Assembly: GCF_024206495.1 (NCBI RefSeq)
Contig: NZ_JAMBPQ010000011.1
Location: 1 to 64,000 of the forward strand
Origin: Paraburkholderia sp. CNPSo 3272
Lineage (GTDB): Bacteria > Pseudomonadota > Gammaproteobacteria > Burkholderiales > Burkholderiaceae
Direction: 5' to 3'
DNA: 64,000 bases
The notes beneath the pieces are model-generated. The model made no database searches. It was not told where the DNA came from and worked only from the letters and a program-made list of their open reading frames with translations. Positions 19,411 through 28,503 of the stretch are shown here, one piece after another. The position numbers were made by a program, and so were the translations under genes. The stretch's first letter is position 1. Each line of letters begins with the position of its first letter.

Positions 19411-19452
19411 AGGCCGCTCATAGCGAAAAACGGACTTAGGAGGAGCAAACCC

Positions 19453-19703
19453 ATGGAAGAACTTATTCGAAACTTCGTCCACTTTCATCTATGGAGGATT
19501 TCCGAGTCTTTTGCATTGCCCTCGACGAAAGGATAGTGAAGTTGAACCGCCTGCACATCATGAAACGCTTCCTTCGGTACATCAAATATCAGAACGACAC
19601 GCCGCCCCCGCGACGGCTTACCTATCACGGCTTGCTGCGGAAGGCCTGCGACGACTTCGTTGTATCCAGGCCCCCTGAACAACGAGTGTTTAAAGTCGTT
19701 AGA
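19453..19703 (+). pseudogene. nifW: nifW with frame disruption at both ends
   Basis: NifW helps protect or assemble the MoFe protein. The core reads LSSMEDFRVFCIALDERIVK, then NRLHIMKRFLRYIKY and ending EQRVFKVV, the NifW pattern. The well-placed start (ATG 19453 behind AGGAGGAGC) lies in another frame: it encodes MEEL and stops at 19528-19530, whereas the core frame reads SKLRPLSSMEDF upstream without a start codon. A one-base loss between 19455 and 19466 would explain this. The core frame also has no stop after FKVV and runs on into fixA. Initiation at the internal ATG 19491 would give a protein lacking about 13 residues. Confidence 0.7.
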
Positions 19704-19788
19704 AGGCCGCAGACCGGCATGTCGTCTTCCTCAAAAGCCTGTGCGCGTTGCTGTCGGCACGCAGCGGCCTCTGATCAGGAGAGCCTCA

Positions 19789-20640
19789 ATGCATATTGTC
19801 GTTTGCATCAAGCAAGTACCGGATTCTGCCCAGATTCGGGTTCACCCTGTGACCAACACCATCATGCGGCAAGGCGTGCCGGCAATCGTCAACCCTTACG
19901 ATCTCTTCTCGCTAGAAGAAGCGTTGCGGCTAAAAGACCGCTTCGGCGCATGGGTCACGATACTTTCTATGGGACCACCACAGGCCGAGGACGCACTGCG
20001 TAGATGCATCAGCTACGGTGCAGACGACGCCGTGCTCATCACCGACCGGTCGTTCGCCGGCGCCGACACGCTCGCCACTTCTTATGCGTTGGCCGCCGCG
20101 ACACGCCAGATCGCGAGTGAACGCTCAGTGGATATGATCTTTACGGGCAAACAAACGATCGACGGTGATACAGCCCAGGTCGGCCCGGGCATCGCGACGC
20201 GCATGGGCATCCAACTGCTTACCTACGTGTCGAGAATCCTCGAGATCGACCTCGTCAGACGCACGATCATGGTCGAACGCCGTGCTGAAGGGGGCGTTCA
20301 GGTACTCGAGACTGCGTTGCCGTGCCTTGTTACGATGCTTGAAAACACGAACGATCTGCGTTTCGCAACACTGCCTAGAGTAATCCATGCCGCTCGCTTC
20401 CCCGTACGCAAGTGGAACCGCGAGCAGGCCGGGATCGATGACGTCAGCAAGATCGGGCTGAAGGGTTCACATACCGTCGTACGTAAGGTGTTCGGCGCAA
20501 CGCCGCGTGAAGAAGATGCCGAGATGATCGAATTCGACGAGTCGAGTCTCCACGACGCGGCGGCTCAACTCGTGCATAAGATCTTCACTCGCCATCCGAC
20601 GCTGGAGGCGGACCTGCGGCTCACGGAGAGGAATGCATGA
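19789..20640 (+). CDS. fixA: Electron transfer flavoprotein beta chain
   Basis: FixA (283 residues) pairs with FixB in the bifurcating FixABCX complex that produces low-potential electrons for nitrogenase. It starts MHIVVCIKQVPDSAQIRVHP and has the ETF-beta signature region around VDMIFTGKQTIDGDTAQVGPGIA and RRAEGGVQVLE. The ATG at 19789 follows AGGAGA. The upstream part of the open frame overlaps the nifW remnant and is not family-like. It overlaps fixB by four bases. Confidence 0.96.
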   Translation: MHIVVCIKQVPDSAQIRVHPVTNTIMRQGVPAIVNPYDLFSLEEALRLKDRFGAWVTILSMGPPQAEDALRRCISYGADDAVLITDRSFAGADTLATSYALAAATRQIASERSVDMIFTGKQTIDGDTAQVGPGIATRMGIQLLTYVSRILEIDLVRRTIMVERRAEGGVQVLETALPCLVTMLENTNDLRFATLPRVIHAARFPVRKWNREQAGIDDVSKIGLKGSHTVVRKVFGATPREEDAEMIEFDESSLHDAAAQLVHKIFTRHPTLEADLRLTERNA

Positions 20641-21749
20641 ATTCGCTTGTTGCTTGGAAAAAAAAACCGGGTGCGCCGATCGCACAGGCTAACGGCTGCA
20701 ACGTGGAACTTCCCGACCGTATGAAAGACTATCGGGGCGTGTGGGTCTTCATCGAGCACGACCGTGGCCGAGCGCACAGCGTATCGTGGGAACTGATCGG
20801 TGAGGCTCGCAAGCTCGCCGACAAACTAGGCAGCAACGTCGCTGTAGCGGTACTCGGCAGTACTGAAGAGCCACTCGAGCAGTTTGCCGCTGAGGCGTTC
20901 ACCCTGGGCGCGGACAAAGCGTATGTCATCCACGATCCGGTGTTGCGCGGTTATCGCAATGAACCGTTCACGAAAGGCCTGTCAGATCTGGTTAGCAAGT
21001 ATTGCCCCGAGATACTGTTGCTCGGTGCGACTTCAATGGGCCGAGATCTCGCGGGCTCTGTCGCAACACGGCTTCTGACTGGCCTTACAGCCGACTGCAC
21101 CGAGTTGAATATCGATCCCGCCTCGCGTGCACTAGCTGCGACGCGGCCGACCTTCGGCGGCTCTCTGCTATGTACGATCATGACGCTCGAATCTCGCCCT
21201 CAGATGGCGACTGTGCGCCCACGAGTCATGTCCATGCCGCCGGCGCAGCAAGGCCGCAGTGGCGAGATCGTGCAGGAAACGCTCGGGATGATCGAGGCCA
21301 ATATAGTAACTAAATTGCTTGACTTCATCCCCGACGAAACGAGCGATCAAATCAACCTCGCCTACGCGGACGTGATCGTGAGCGGCGGCAAGGGACTCAA
21401 GAATCGCGAGAACTTCAAGCTGCTATTCGAGCTGGCGCAGGTGCTCGGTGGCGAAGTCGGCGCCAGCCGCCCATGCGTTCAGGCGGGTTGGGTCCGAGCC
21501 GAACGCCAGATCGGACAAACCGGCAAAACTGTCAGGCCCAAGCTTTATATCGCCGCGGGAATCTCTGGTGCGATCCAGCATCGGGTCGGAATGGAAAGCT
21601 CTGACGTCATCGTCGCAATCAACACCGACCCAAACGCCCCGATTTTTGACTACGCACACTACGGGGTTGTGGGGGACGCAATGCGCGTACTACCAGAACT
21701 AACACAGGCCTTTAAGCAGCACCTGACACCGCAGCGGCTAGACTCGTAA
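20637..21749 (+). CDS. fixB: Electron transfer flavoprotein alpha chain
   Basis: FixB (370 residues) carries the FAD of the ETF pair. The C-terminal FAD-binding segment reads [19 protein letters not shown] followed by [20 protein letters not shown], as in all ETF-alpha proteins. Its start overlaps the fixA stop (ATGA). fixC begins 11 bases after its stop. Confidence 0.96.
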   Translation: MNSLVAWKKKPGAPIAQANGCNVELPDRMKDYRGVWVFIEHDRGRAHSVSWELIGEARKLADKLGSNVAVAVLGSTEEPLEQFAAEAFTLGADKAYVIHDPVLRGYRNEPFTKGLSDLVSKYCPEILLLGATSMGRDLAGSVATRLLTGLTADCTELNIDPASRALAATRPTFGGSLLCTIMTLESRPQMATVRPRVMSMPPAQQGRSGEIVQETLGMIEANIVTKLLDFIPDETSDQINLAYADVIVSGGKGLKNRENFKLLFELAQVLGGEVGASRPCVQAGWVRAERQIGQTGKTVRPKLYIAAGISGAIQHRVGMESSDVIVAINTDPNAPIFDYAHYGVVGDAMRVLPELTQAFKQHLTPQRLDS

Positions 21750-21760
21750 GGAAAACAAAC

Positions 21761-23074
21761 ATGATAACCTCCCCAAAATTCGATGCCATTGTGGTCGGAG
21801 CTGGACCATCAGGCAACGCCGCAGCCTACGTTATGGCGAAAGGCGGGCTGAAAGTGCTTCAGATTGAACGCGGCGAGTATCCCGGAAGCAAAAACGTTCA
21901 GGGCGCGATCCTTTACGCCAATGCACTGGAAGAGATCATTCCAGACTTCCACGACGATGCCCCTCTCGAGCGCCACATCATCGAGCAGCGCCTGTGGATG
22001 CTCGACGATACCTCGTTTGTCGGCACGCACGCGCGCAGCGAAGACTACAACAATCCCCCATATAACCGCTACACGATCATACGGGCACAGTTCGACAAGT
22101 GGTTTTCATCGAAAGTACGTGAAGCAGGCGCTTTGCTGATCTGCGAGACCACGGTAAATCGCCTGATTGTGGACGGAGACCAGGTTGTCGGTGTGCAATG
22201 CGACCGCGAACACGGCGAAGTCTATGCGGACATCGTGGTCCTCGCGGACGGCGTCAATTCGACATTGGCGCGTAAGGCAGGCTTTCACGGCGAAATCAAG
22301 GCGGGCAATGTCGCGCTGGCTGTGAAGGAGATTCTCTTTATGCCTGAGGAAATAATTTGCCAGCGTTTTAACGTTGCCGATTACGAGGGCGTTGTCATTG
22401 AGATGGTCGGCCGAATCACCGACGGCATGGCTGGAACCGGCTTCTTGTACACTAACAAGGAGTCGCTGACAATCGGCGTCGGCTGTATGCTGAGCGACTT
22501 CAAAAACAACTCGAACCGTACAAGCCCGTATGTGTTGCTCGAAAAAATGAAGCGTCATCCGTCCATCGCCCCGCTCATCGCCGGCGGTGAAATGAAGGAG
22601 TACTGTGCGCATCTGATCCCCGAAGGGGGCTTCAATGCAATCCCGGAAGTGTACGGCAATGGCTGGATGATCGTCGGCGATTCCGGTGGCTTCGTCAATT
22701 CCGCACATCGCGAAGGTTCTAATCTTGCCATGACGACAGGACGTCTCGCCGCGGAGACCGCGATAGCCGCAAAAGCCACCGGAGGCCACAGCTATCGGGC
22801 TTGCGCCCTCTCCGGGTACAAGGCCGCGCTCGACAAGAGTTTCGTGATGAAGGACCTGTTCAAGTACCGAGACATGCCGAAGATCTTGCATCGCAATCCG
22901 CATTTTTTCACCACATATCCTGATCTCGTCGCCAAAGCGGCTCGGACAATGATTACGGTCGACGGCGTGGACAAGCAGACCAAGAAGGGTGAGGTCATGG
23001 CGAGTTTCCGCAAAAGTCGCTCACTAACAGGCTTGGTGGGCGACGCGTACAAACTCTGGAGGGCCTTCCGATGA
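21761..23074 (+). CDS. fixC: FixC flavoprotein (ETF-quinone oxidoreductase type)
   Basis: FixC (437 residues) takes the high-potential electrons of the bifurcation to quinone. The dinucleotide-binding motif [21 protein letters not shown] and the acidic end of strand two (LQIERG) are at the N-terminus. [20 protein letters not shown] is the typical second FAD segment. The stop overlaps the fixX start by four bases. Confidence 0.96.
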   Translation: MITSPKFDAIVVGAGPSGNAAAYVMAKGGLKVLQIERGEYPGSKNVQGAILYANALEEIIPDFHDDAPLERHIIEQRLWMLDDTSFVGTHARSEDYNNPPYNRYTIIRAQFDKWFSSKVREAGALLICETTVNRLIVDGDQVVGVQCDREHGEVYADIVVLADGVNSTLARKAGFHGEIKAGNVALAVKEILFMPEEIICQRFNVADYEGVVIEMVGRITDGMAGTGFLYTNKESLTIGVGCMLSDFKNNSNRTSPYVLLEKMKRHPSIAPLIAGGEMKEYCAHLIPEGGFNAIPEVYGNGWMIVGDSGGFVNSAHREGSNLAMTTGRLAAETAIAAKATGGHSYRACALSGYKAALDKSFVMKDLFKYRDMPKILHRNPHFFTTYPDLVAKAARTMITVDGVDKQTKKGEVMASFRKSRSLTGLVGDAYKLWRAFR

Positions 23075-23370
23075 CCAGACTTACTGTGAACATCGACGAG
23101 AAGCTATTCCAAAACCGTTACCGCGTTGACGTCGGCCGACCACACGTCCAAATAAAAAATCCCGAGACCTGCATTAATGAATGTAGCGATAAAAGCTGTA
23201 CGTTCGTCTGCCCCGCTTCTTGTTATCGGAACGAGAACAACGGCGCCGTGACACTAATTACCGACGGCTGCCTTGAGTGCGGCAGTTGTCGCATTCTATG
23301 CAGGGAACACCACAACCTTTCTTGGGAGTACCCGAGGGGTGGCCACGGAATCCAGTTCAAGTTTGGATAG
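23071..23370 (+). CDS. fixX: Ferredoxin-like protein FixX
   Basis: FixX (99 residues) is the iron-sulfur partner of FixC. The cysteines are in [19 protein letters not shown] and in [11 protein letters not shown], giving the FixX arrangement. It ends with the conserved [17 protein letters not shown]. It completes fixABCX. Confidence 0.96.
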   Translation: MTRLTVNIDEKLFQNRYRVDVGRPHVQIKNPETCINECSDKSCTFVCPASCYRNENNGAVTLITDGCLECGSCRILCREHHNLSWEYPRGGHGIQFKFG

Positions 23371-23446
23371 ACGAATACGACCTCGGCATTTCGGCTTCCG
23401 CCTATCACAGGAAGGGTCAGAAGCCTTATCGTTTCGGAGCAAGTCA

Positions 23447-23932
23447 ATGAATCTCCTTACTGGCATTGAGTCGACAGATCTGTTTGGCGGCGCCGTGCCT
23501 CCTTCCGTATTGCACCTAATCGAGGACACACGTGGCGGCCGCTGTGACGATGTTACCGCTGCACTGTGGACCGCCGTTATTTGTCACCCGCGCTGCCTGC
23601 CACCCTACTATCTGCTATACAAGTTTCACGCGAACCGGGGCGAGCTTGGCGAGGCGAAGGAAGTTGCAACCAAGGCTTTGACAGCTGCAGCGCGGGAAGC
23701 GTCAATTGACATTGACTGGTGTGCGGTACAGCCAGGCGACACAGATTTCACGATTCCTGGACCGGCACGCTTTTGGCTCTTCACGCTGAAGGCGCTGGCC
23801 TTTATCAGCGTTCGCCGCCGCGAACGCGCGGTTGCCCTAAAGCTCCTTGCCAAGCTGCGCCGGCTGGACCCGGCCGACTGCGTCGGCTTCAACGTGGTGG
23901 AAGCCCTTCTCGCGCAGTCCGGGCGCCGATAA
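23447..23932 (+). CDS. Helical repeat-like protein following fixX, function unknown
   Basis: The 161-residue product starts MNLLTGIESTDLFGG. It has a TPR-like segment LPPYYLLYKFHANRGELGEAKEVATKALTAA and a second helical pair near RERAVALKLLAKLRRLDPAD, so it is probably a protein-binding helical repeat. Similar small TPR-like proteins accompany fixABCX in some diazotrophs, as far as I recall. The ATG at 23447 with GGAGC upstream is preferred to 23273, which would overlap fixX by about 100 bases. Its role is unknown. Confidence 0.75.
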   Translation: MNLLTGIESTDLFGGAVPPSVLHLIEDTRGGRCDDVTAALWTAVICHPRCLPPYYLLYKFHANRGELGEAKEVATKALTAAAREASIDIDWCAVQPGDTDFTIPGPARFWLFTLKALAFISVRRRERAVALKLLAKLRRLDPADCVGFNVVEALLAQSGRR

Positions 23933-24042
23933 GCCCTACCGGCAGGCCAGCCGCCTACCTCGCGTGAAGTCCCTCCAATACATCAGGCCGGCAATCCGGC
24001 GACGAATCCTCGTCCCCTGCTCAATCCGGCCGGGCAAGCTAC

Positions 24043-24262
24043 ATTGACTTGCGCCCGAATTGCATGCGCTGAAGCTTCGCGATCCACAGCTTCAGGTGCT
24101 CGATTTCAAGCGCCCGGTCCGAGAGCGACTTCTGGAGCGTCGTCACAGTATCGCGCAGATCCGCAGATCACCTTCGCGCTCACGTAACGCCGCCTCACGT
24201 GCAAGCACGAGAGCCTTCACGGCCTCGATGTCGTCCGGAAGCGTAGCGTCGCTGGATGCCAT
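24043..24262 (-). pseudogene. IS66 TnpC N-terminal fragment
   Basis: From ATG at 24262 the frame reads MASSDATLPDDIEAVKALVL then AREAALRERE; after a frameshift it continues as TVTTLQKSLSDRALEIEHLK and LWIAKLQRMQFGRKS. This is the coiled-coil start of IS66-type TnpC transposases up to the conserved QFGRKS. It then stops, so only about 75 codons remain, in two frames. Confidence 0.7.
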
Positions 24263-24545
24263 GCAGGCAGTTTACGCGCGTGCATTGTGCTACGCGTGCG
24301 TTGTCACATACGTTCACGAAGCGCTGCAGGGTCTGGCCGCATCGACCGGCTGTCGCCAGTCCGCCTCGGGTCACCCAGATCCAGTGTTTCAAATTCCTCG
24401 TCCACCCACGCTCCCGGCTCATTACGAATCTGCATTCGAAAAGTCGAGAGTAAATTGCGAAACGCGAAAATCCGCCCGTTAACACCCATCACGCAGGTGC
24501 ATCGCTCAATGCGCTTTCGGACAAACGGCTGCTACTGCGCCACTT
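24263..24545. other. Element-derived spacer
   Basis: No gene was found. It probably contains flank of the IS66 remnant and of the IS110 fragment that begins near 24545. Several short overlapping frames here are not convincing. Confidence 0.4.
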
Positions 24546-24555
24546 CTGTATAACG

Positions 24556-24850
24556 AGATGCGTTCTCGGACCGCGCCTCGAACATCCAGCCGTGCTTGAT
24601 CTACTCGAGCGCTACCCGTCTCCAGCGGCGCTTGCTGCAACCAGCGAGAAGACGCTTGCCAACCGACTAACCAAGCTCGCGCCACGCATGGGCAAGGGAT
24701 TGGCCGCCGAAGTCGTTCAGGCGCTGGGTGAACAGGCCGTGATCGTGCCCGGCACGCAGGCCGCCACCATCGTCATGCCCCGTCTAGCCCAGCAGCTCGC
24801 CTCCTTGCGCAAACAGCGCGACGAAATCGCCGCCGAAGTTGAGCGGCTAG
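24556..24850 (+). pseudogene. IS110 transposase, middle part (left of IS630)
   Basis: The frame reads LGPRLEHPAVLDLLERYPSP then AALAATSEKTLANRLTKLAP and ends at AEVERLV where the IS630 element starts after CTAG. It belongs to the IS110/IS116/IS902 group of the MTG-like branch with the later GVGVRTAA motif. The rest is at 26852-27256. Confidence 0.8.
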
Positions 24851-24859
24851 TCGACTGCG

Positions 24860-26812
24860 TCATTGAAATGGCACTGGTCTAATTCGCCGAGATGGATCGT
24901 CGTATTTCCATTTAATCGGCCGGGGATTCTTGTAGTGGGTAGCCGCATTCCCTCTCGGAAACGCGGCCCCCGAAGAACCGTACGTGCGAGCTTTCCCCGC
25001 ATACGGCTCGAGCACAGCATTAAGCGTCGCATTAACGCCGGTCTCGCCAACTGCACGAGCCCTTCGCAAGCGTCACATTGTTGACTCGCCTCATCGCTGA
25101 GACGAAGGGTGCTGAACCGTAGTGATACCGGGTCTCTCACAAGCTTCCCCTCGATGAATCTAAAACGTGGACTCGCGACAACTGCACCACGCGGAAGTCT
25201 GCACCCTTTCGGGTTAGGGCAAATCTCGAACCCCTATGCGAGCTATTACCGCACGCCGTTCGCTTTTTCCGCGTTCTCATGCCCGCTCCCCCAACAGCTT
25301 GCTCTTACGGCGTACCTGCCACGATTTCAATAATCCGAAATCGTGGCGGAGGATCGGGTTTACCACGTTCCCGTTTCTGCCGACCCGAATGCCACCGGGC
25401 CTATCCGTTTAGCGCCCGTCTATTCCCCGGCAGCATTATGACGGCGTACCCCCAAGCAAAAGAGGAGCAACCGGCTGCATACCTTTTGGTTTGGGCCCAT
25501 TAGCCGCTTCGGCCCATCATCCGTTACGAGGTTTATCGACGATTCACATTCGTTGCGCATGCGGAAATTGCCTAGCCTCGACGCCGCATTACGGCTCGCA
25601 GCGTCACCACATATCGTCGCCGAGCGTGGTGTCTTTCGACGAGTACATTGTCCTTGGAGCTTCAGACCCGGCAGTTACCCGCCGCGCCTGTCCAAGTAGG
25701 CAACTGCTGGCCGTACAGCAGGTCACGGCAACACGGTATTTTGTGAAGCGTGACAAGACAGAGACGAGCTTTACCGCCTACTGCATGCCGCTTGACGCGC
25801 GGCTGACGGCGACACGTGTCGCACTGTGCTCGCGGATATAGCGCATCAGCTTGCGCTCCAAATCCTTTACTGTGGTGAAGATGCCTCGCGCGATCACGTC
25901 GCGCTGAATGCGCGAGAACCAGTTCTCGACCTGATTCAGCCAGGAGGTATAGGTCGGCGTGTAATGCAACCGCACGTTTCGGTGTTGCCGCAGGAACTCT
26001 TGCACGCGCGGGGTCTTGTGGCTGCTGACGTTGTCGCAGATCACATGGATCTCTTGTTTGGGCCGCTGGCTGGCGATAACGTCGGTGAGGAAGGCCACGA
26101 ACTGCTCGCTGGTATGGCGCGGCGCCGTCCTGCCGATGACTTCCCCGGTTGTCGTGTTGAGCGCGGCGAACAGGCTCAGCGTGCCGTTGCGCTTGTATTC
26201 GAAGCCGTGGCTCTCGGCGCGCCCGGGCGACAGCGGCAGCATCCGGTCTTTACGGTCCAGAGCCAGAATTGCCGTCTTCTCGTCTACGCAGAACACCACC
26301 GCGTGTGCGGGCGGGTTCAGATACAGACCGATCACGTCTGCCGCCTTGGTCTCGAAGTCAGGATCATTTGAGACCATGTGCGTATCGAGCCGATGGGGGC
26401 GTACGCCGTGCTTGCGCCAGATGCGCTGGACCGTGGAAGCGCCCACATCGCCCAAAGCCGCGGCAAGCTTATAGCTGCTCCAATGCGTCGAGCCGTCCGG
26501 GGGCCGCTGCTTGAGCGTGAGATTCAGAACCCGCGCCTCCAGCTTTTCAGGCGGATGCACCGGAACTCGTCCCGGATGGCGCGCGTACAGGCCTGCCAGC
26601 CGCTCGGCCAGAAACCGGCTCGACCAACGGCTAATGAAGCGGGAGTCACAGCGCAGCCGCTGCATGATCGCCTCACGTGTTTCGCCGTCGTCAAGCATCA
26701 GGATCAACCGGGCGCGCCGCGTGTCCGCTGCGCGCACCGTTTGGCTACGAGCCGCCGACAGCAATTGTTTGCGCTCAAGCGTCGTCAAGTTCATCTTTTC
26801 CATGTGTTTCAT
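24860..26812 (-). CDS. IS630 transposase gene interrupted by group II intron
   Basis: Exon 1 runs from ATG 26812 to about 25825 and holds the DDE domain: VVFCVDEKTAILALDRKD, IHVICDNVSSHKTPRV and YTSWLNQVENWFSRIQRDVI. It ends in MRYIREH. Exon 2 (about 24931 to 24860) continues KNPRPIKWKYDDPSRRI and stops after RPVPFQ, the normal IS630 C-terminus. Without splicing the frame would end with the unrelated tail ATRVAVSRASSGMQ. So an intact transposase depends on removal of the intron from the mRNA. Confidence 0.82.
24932..25824 (-). other. ORF-less group II intron
   Basis: The 5' end at 25824 reads GTGCGACACG on the minus strand, matching the GUGYG start of group II introns. Near the 3' end, 25009-24975 can fold into the 35-base domain V hairpin starting GAGCCGTATGCGG and closing CGTACGGTTC. 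It is followed by a domain VI stem-loop with GGGCCGCGTTTCC and GAATGCGGC and ends near ...CCCACTAC. No reverse transcriptase frame lies inside the roughly 890 bases, so any mobility or assisted splicing would need a maturase from elsewhere. The exact 3' splice base is uncertain by a few positions. Confidence 0.8.
24975..25009 (-). ncRNA. Group II intron domain V (catalytic hairpin)
   Basis: The 35-base segment has complementary arms (GAGCCGTATGCGG with CGCACGTACGGTTC) capped by a GGAAAGCT-type loop. The GAGCCGUAU and ACGGUUC ends are the hallmark of domain V, the intron's active site. It marks the intron strand (minus). Confidence 0.85.
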
Positions 26813-26851
26813 TGAATACCAGTTCAGGTGCTTTTTTAATGACGCAATGGA

Positions 26852-27256
26852 CTAGTGCTTGCTCACCCTCTTTGGCCGGTCCTGACCAGCATGCCGGGAG
26901 TCGGCGTCAGGACCGCCGCCAGACTCCTCACCGAGGTCGCGCACAAAGCATTCGCTTCGGCAGGTCACCTGGCGGCCTACGCTGGCCTCGCACCAGTTAC
27001 CCGGCGCTCAGGCTCATCCATCCGTGGCGAGCATCCGTCCAGACGCGGCAACAAGGTGCTCAAACGCGCATTGTTTCTATCGGCCTTCGCCGCCTTGAGA
27101 GACCCCGTCGCACGGGCTTACTACGCACGCAAGGTCCAGCAGGGCAAGCGGCACAACCAGGCGCTCATCGCACTGGCACGGCGCCGCTGCGACGTCCTGT
27201 TCGCTATGCTGCGAGACGGCACCTTTTACGAACCCAAGTCAGCCCCAACCGCTTGA
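26852..27256 (+). pseudogene. IS110 transposase, C-terminal part (right of IS630)
   Basis: The frame reads LAHPLWPVLTSMPGVG, HLAAYAGLAPVTRRSGSSIR and GNKVLKRALFLSAFAALRDP, the C-terminal transposase_20 region of IS110 proteins, and stops normally at 27256. It continues the frame that ends at 24850. Confidence 0.85.
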
Positions 27257-27270
27257 CGAACCACATAGGG

Positions 27271-27432
27271 GCACCCCCCGCCGGGCCACCAGTAAACGGT
27301 AAAACTCTCTAAAGGGCTCTCCGCGTTTAGCCACGCGCATTCCTTTTCCGAGGCAGCAGAAGCCAGCGCCGCCGCCGCCACCAGCGCAGCGACCATCAGA
27401 GCACCACAGAGCACCCTCTTTAACTTCTTCAT
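27271..27432 (-). pseudogene. Short secreted-protein gene fragment cut by IS110
   Basis: The frame starts MKKLKRVLCGALMVAALVAA with a clear signal peptide (cleavage near ASA-ASEKE) and continues about 25 residues with two cysteines before entering the IS110 3' flank. The native C-terminus is therefore lost. The IS110-side boundary is an estimate. No family is recognisable. Confidence 0.35.
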
Positions 27433-27596
27433 AACTGTTCCCCACCGACTAACGTTAATATTCCTAATCGTTTTGGATTCATATCACTAGGCGTACTGTG
27501 CACCACATCACATACACTACGTGATTCATCCTGCAACCGTCAGAAGAAGGCATCAAATATATCTATACCAATCCGAGTCGCGACTGATCCGCAAAA

Positions 27597-28163
27597 TCAT
27601 TCCGGCCCGAAGCAACTAGAATATTCCGCACACTCCCCACAGCTTGAGGCCCGGCACACGTTCAACGCCTCGCTCCTGCAAAGTTCCTTGTAGAGAAACT
27701 TCTTCCACTTCATGCCGTGAACGTTCTTTTCAGCAAGCGCCGGAAACCAGTACTCGAGAAGCGCCGACAATTCGCCGCGCGAAGAAAGGCGTAGCTCCTG
27801 CCACAAATGTTTTTTGCCTGCGCAAGCGCAGGCCAGTGCGTGAGAAATGCAATGGATCTCGGTCGTTGTGCCTGCCACCGGATTGGCGTATGTCTTTAAC
27901 AACGTTACAAGATCGATGTCGTCATAAGACGGTCCTGGTTGTGAATCTGCAGCCGGCGCGCCAAAGTAAAGGCCCAGTGAACTCTCAGCATCGGGGAACC
28001 AGCGAGCAAGCAGCCAGTGTGTCTCCTCGGCATCCAGTCCGGGGATAGGCAATCTTTCCGTACCGCCTTCGTCGACCAGGGCTGCGAGCACACCGGCGAC
28101 CGCAAGCACCGTCAAGTCGTCCGGGTTTCTCGCATAGCGCATTAACCCCGCGTAGTAATCCAT
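27597..28163 (-). CDS. nifQ: NifQ molybdenum-donor protein
   Basis: NifQ delivers molybdenum for FeMo-cofactor synthesis. The C-terminus carries the Cx4Cx2Cx5C motif as CRASSCGECAEYSSC, preceded by WKKFLYKELCRSEALNVC. The family segment LLARWFPDAE is also present. The ATG at 28163 (MDYYAGLMRYARNPDDL) with GAGGA upstream starts 16 bases after the fdxB stop; a longer start would overlap fdxB. It is the last gene of nifE-N-X-fdxB-nifQ. Confidence 0.95.
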   Translation of the reverse strand: MDYYAGLMRYARNPDDLTVLAVAGVLAALVDEGGTERLPIPGLDAEETHWLLARWFPDAESSLGLYFGAPAADSQPGPSYDDIDLVTLLKTYANPVAGTTTEIHCISHALACACAGKKHLWQELRLSSRGELSALLEYWFPALAEKNVHGMKWKKFLYKELCRSEALNVCRASSCGECAEYSSCFGPE

Positions 28164-28179
28164 AGGAATCCTCGCTTGC

Positions 28180-28488
28180 TCACACTTGAGCCGCAGCATG
28201 TGTGTAGCATCCTTTCGGGCATATCTTCGCACATGCCGTGCAGCCAACGCAGAGACCTCGATACGCAATTGTCATGACTTTCTTTTCATGCTCGTCCTCG
28301 TCTTCATCGTCATCATCCAGTGGAACATGATCCCCCGCTTCATCGATGCCTAACAGTTGAAGTACGCCGCGAGAACACACCCGGAAACATCGCCCGCAAC
28401 CGATGCATTTTTGTTCATCGAGTGAATCTACAAAGCGAGGTATCCAGACCTCTCCGCTTGGGAGTATCACGCTAAAAAGATGGCTCAT
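28180..28488 (-). CDS. fdxB: Nif-specific ferredoxin III (2[4Fe-4S])
   Basis: The 102-residue ferredoxin begins with a short strand region (FSVILPSGEVWIPRF) followed by CIGCGRCFRVC, then an acidic stretch DDDDEDEDEHEKK, and CVGCTACAKICPKGC. This is the FdxB layout, with the acidic insert between the two cluster motifs. It probably acts with NifEN or nitrogenase. It lies between nifX and nifQ. Confidence 0.95.
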   Translation of the reverse strand: MSHLFSVILPSGEVWIPRFVDSLDEQKCIGCGRCFRVCSRGVLQLLGIDEAGDHVPLDDDDEDEDEHEKKVMTIAYRGLCVGCTACAKICPKGCYTHAAAQV

Positions 28489-28503
28489 TTGGAGATCCGG
28501 AGT

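Larger units (their letters stand above)
24851..26851 (-). mobile_element. IS630-family element carrying a group II intron
   Basis: The terminal repeats are TCGACTGCGTCATT at the left and, on the minus strand, TCCATTGCGTCATT at the right. Both sides are flanked by CTAG (24847-24850 and 26852-26855), the TA-centred duplication expected for IS630. The 2.0-kb length includes an intron of about 0.9 kb within the transposase gene. The host sequence is an IS110 transposase gene, which closes perfectly when the element is removed. Confidence 0.88.
24545..27275 (+). mobile_element. IS110-family element, 5'-truncated, split by an IS630 element
   Basis: Transposase codons 24556-24850 (GPRLEHPAVLDLLERYPSP up to AAEVERLV) resume at 26852-27256 (LAHPLWPVLTSMPG then VGVRTAARLLTEVA). 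Removing 24851-26851 and one copy of the flanking CTAG restores an uninterrupted frame reading EVERLVLAHPLWPV. The N-terminal third of the transposase is missing, so the element was already a fragment or was cut on its left side. Outer ends are approximate. Confidence 0.8.

Noticed and set aside
22106..22903. Minus-strand frame of 265 residues opposite fixC
   Set aside because: fixC on the plus strand is complete and conserved; the opposite frame has no recognisable motif.
24195..24485. Minus-strand frame of 96 residues near the IS66 fragment
   Set aside because: Another frame in the same stretch matches IS66 TnpC (DLPDD-like start and QFGRKS end); this frame shows no match.
25109..25841. 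Several plus-strand frames of 70-116 residues with composition like hypothetical proteins
   Set aside because: They lie on the antisense strand of the group II intron and are explained by its structured sequence.
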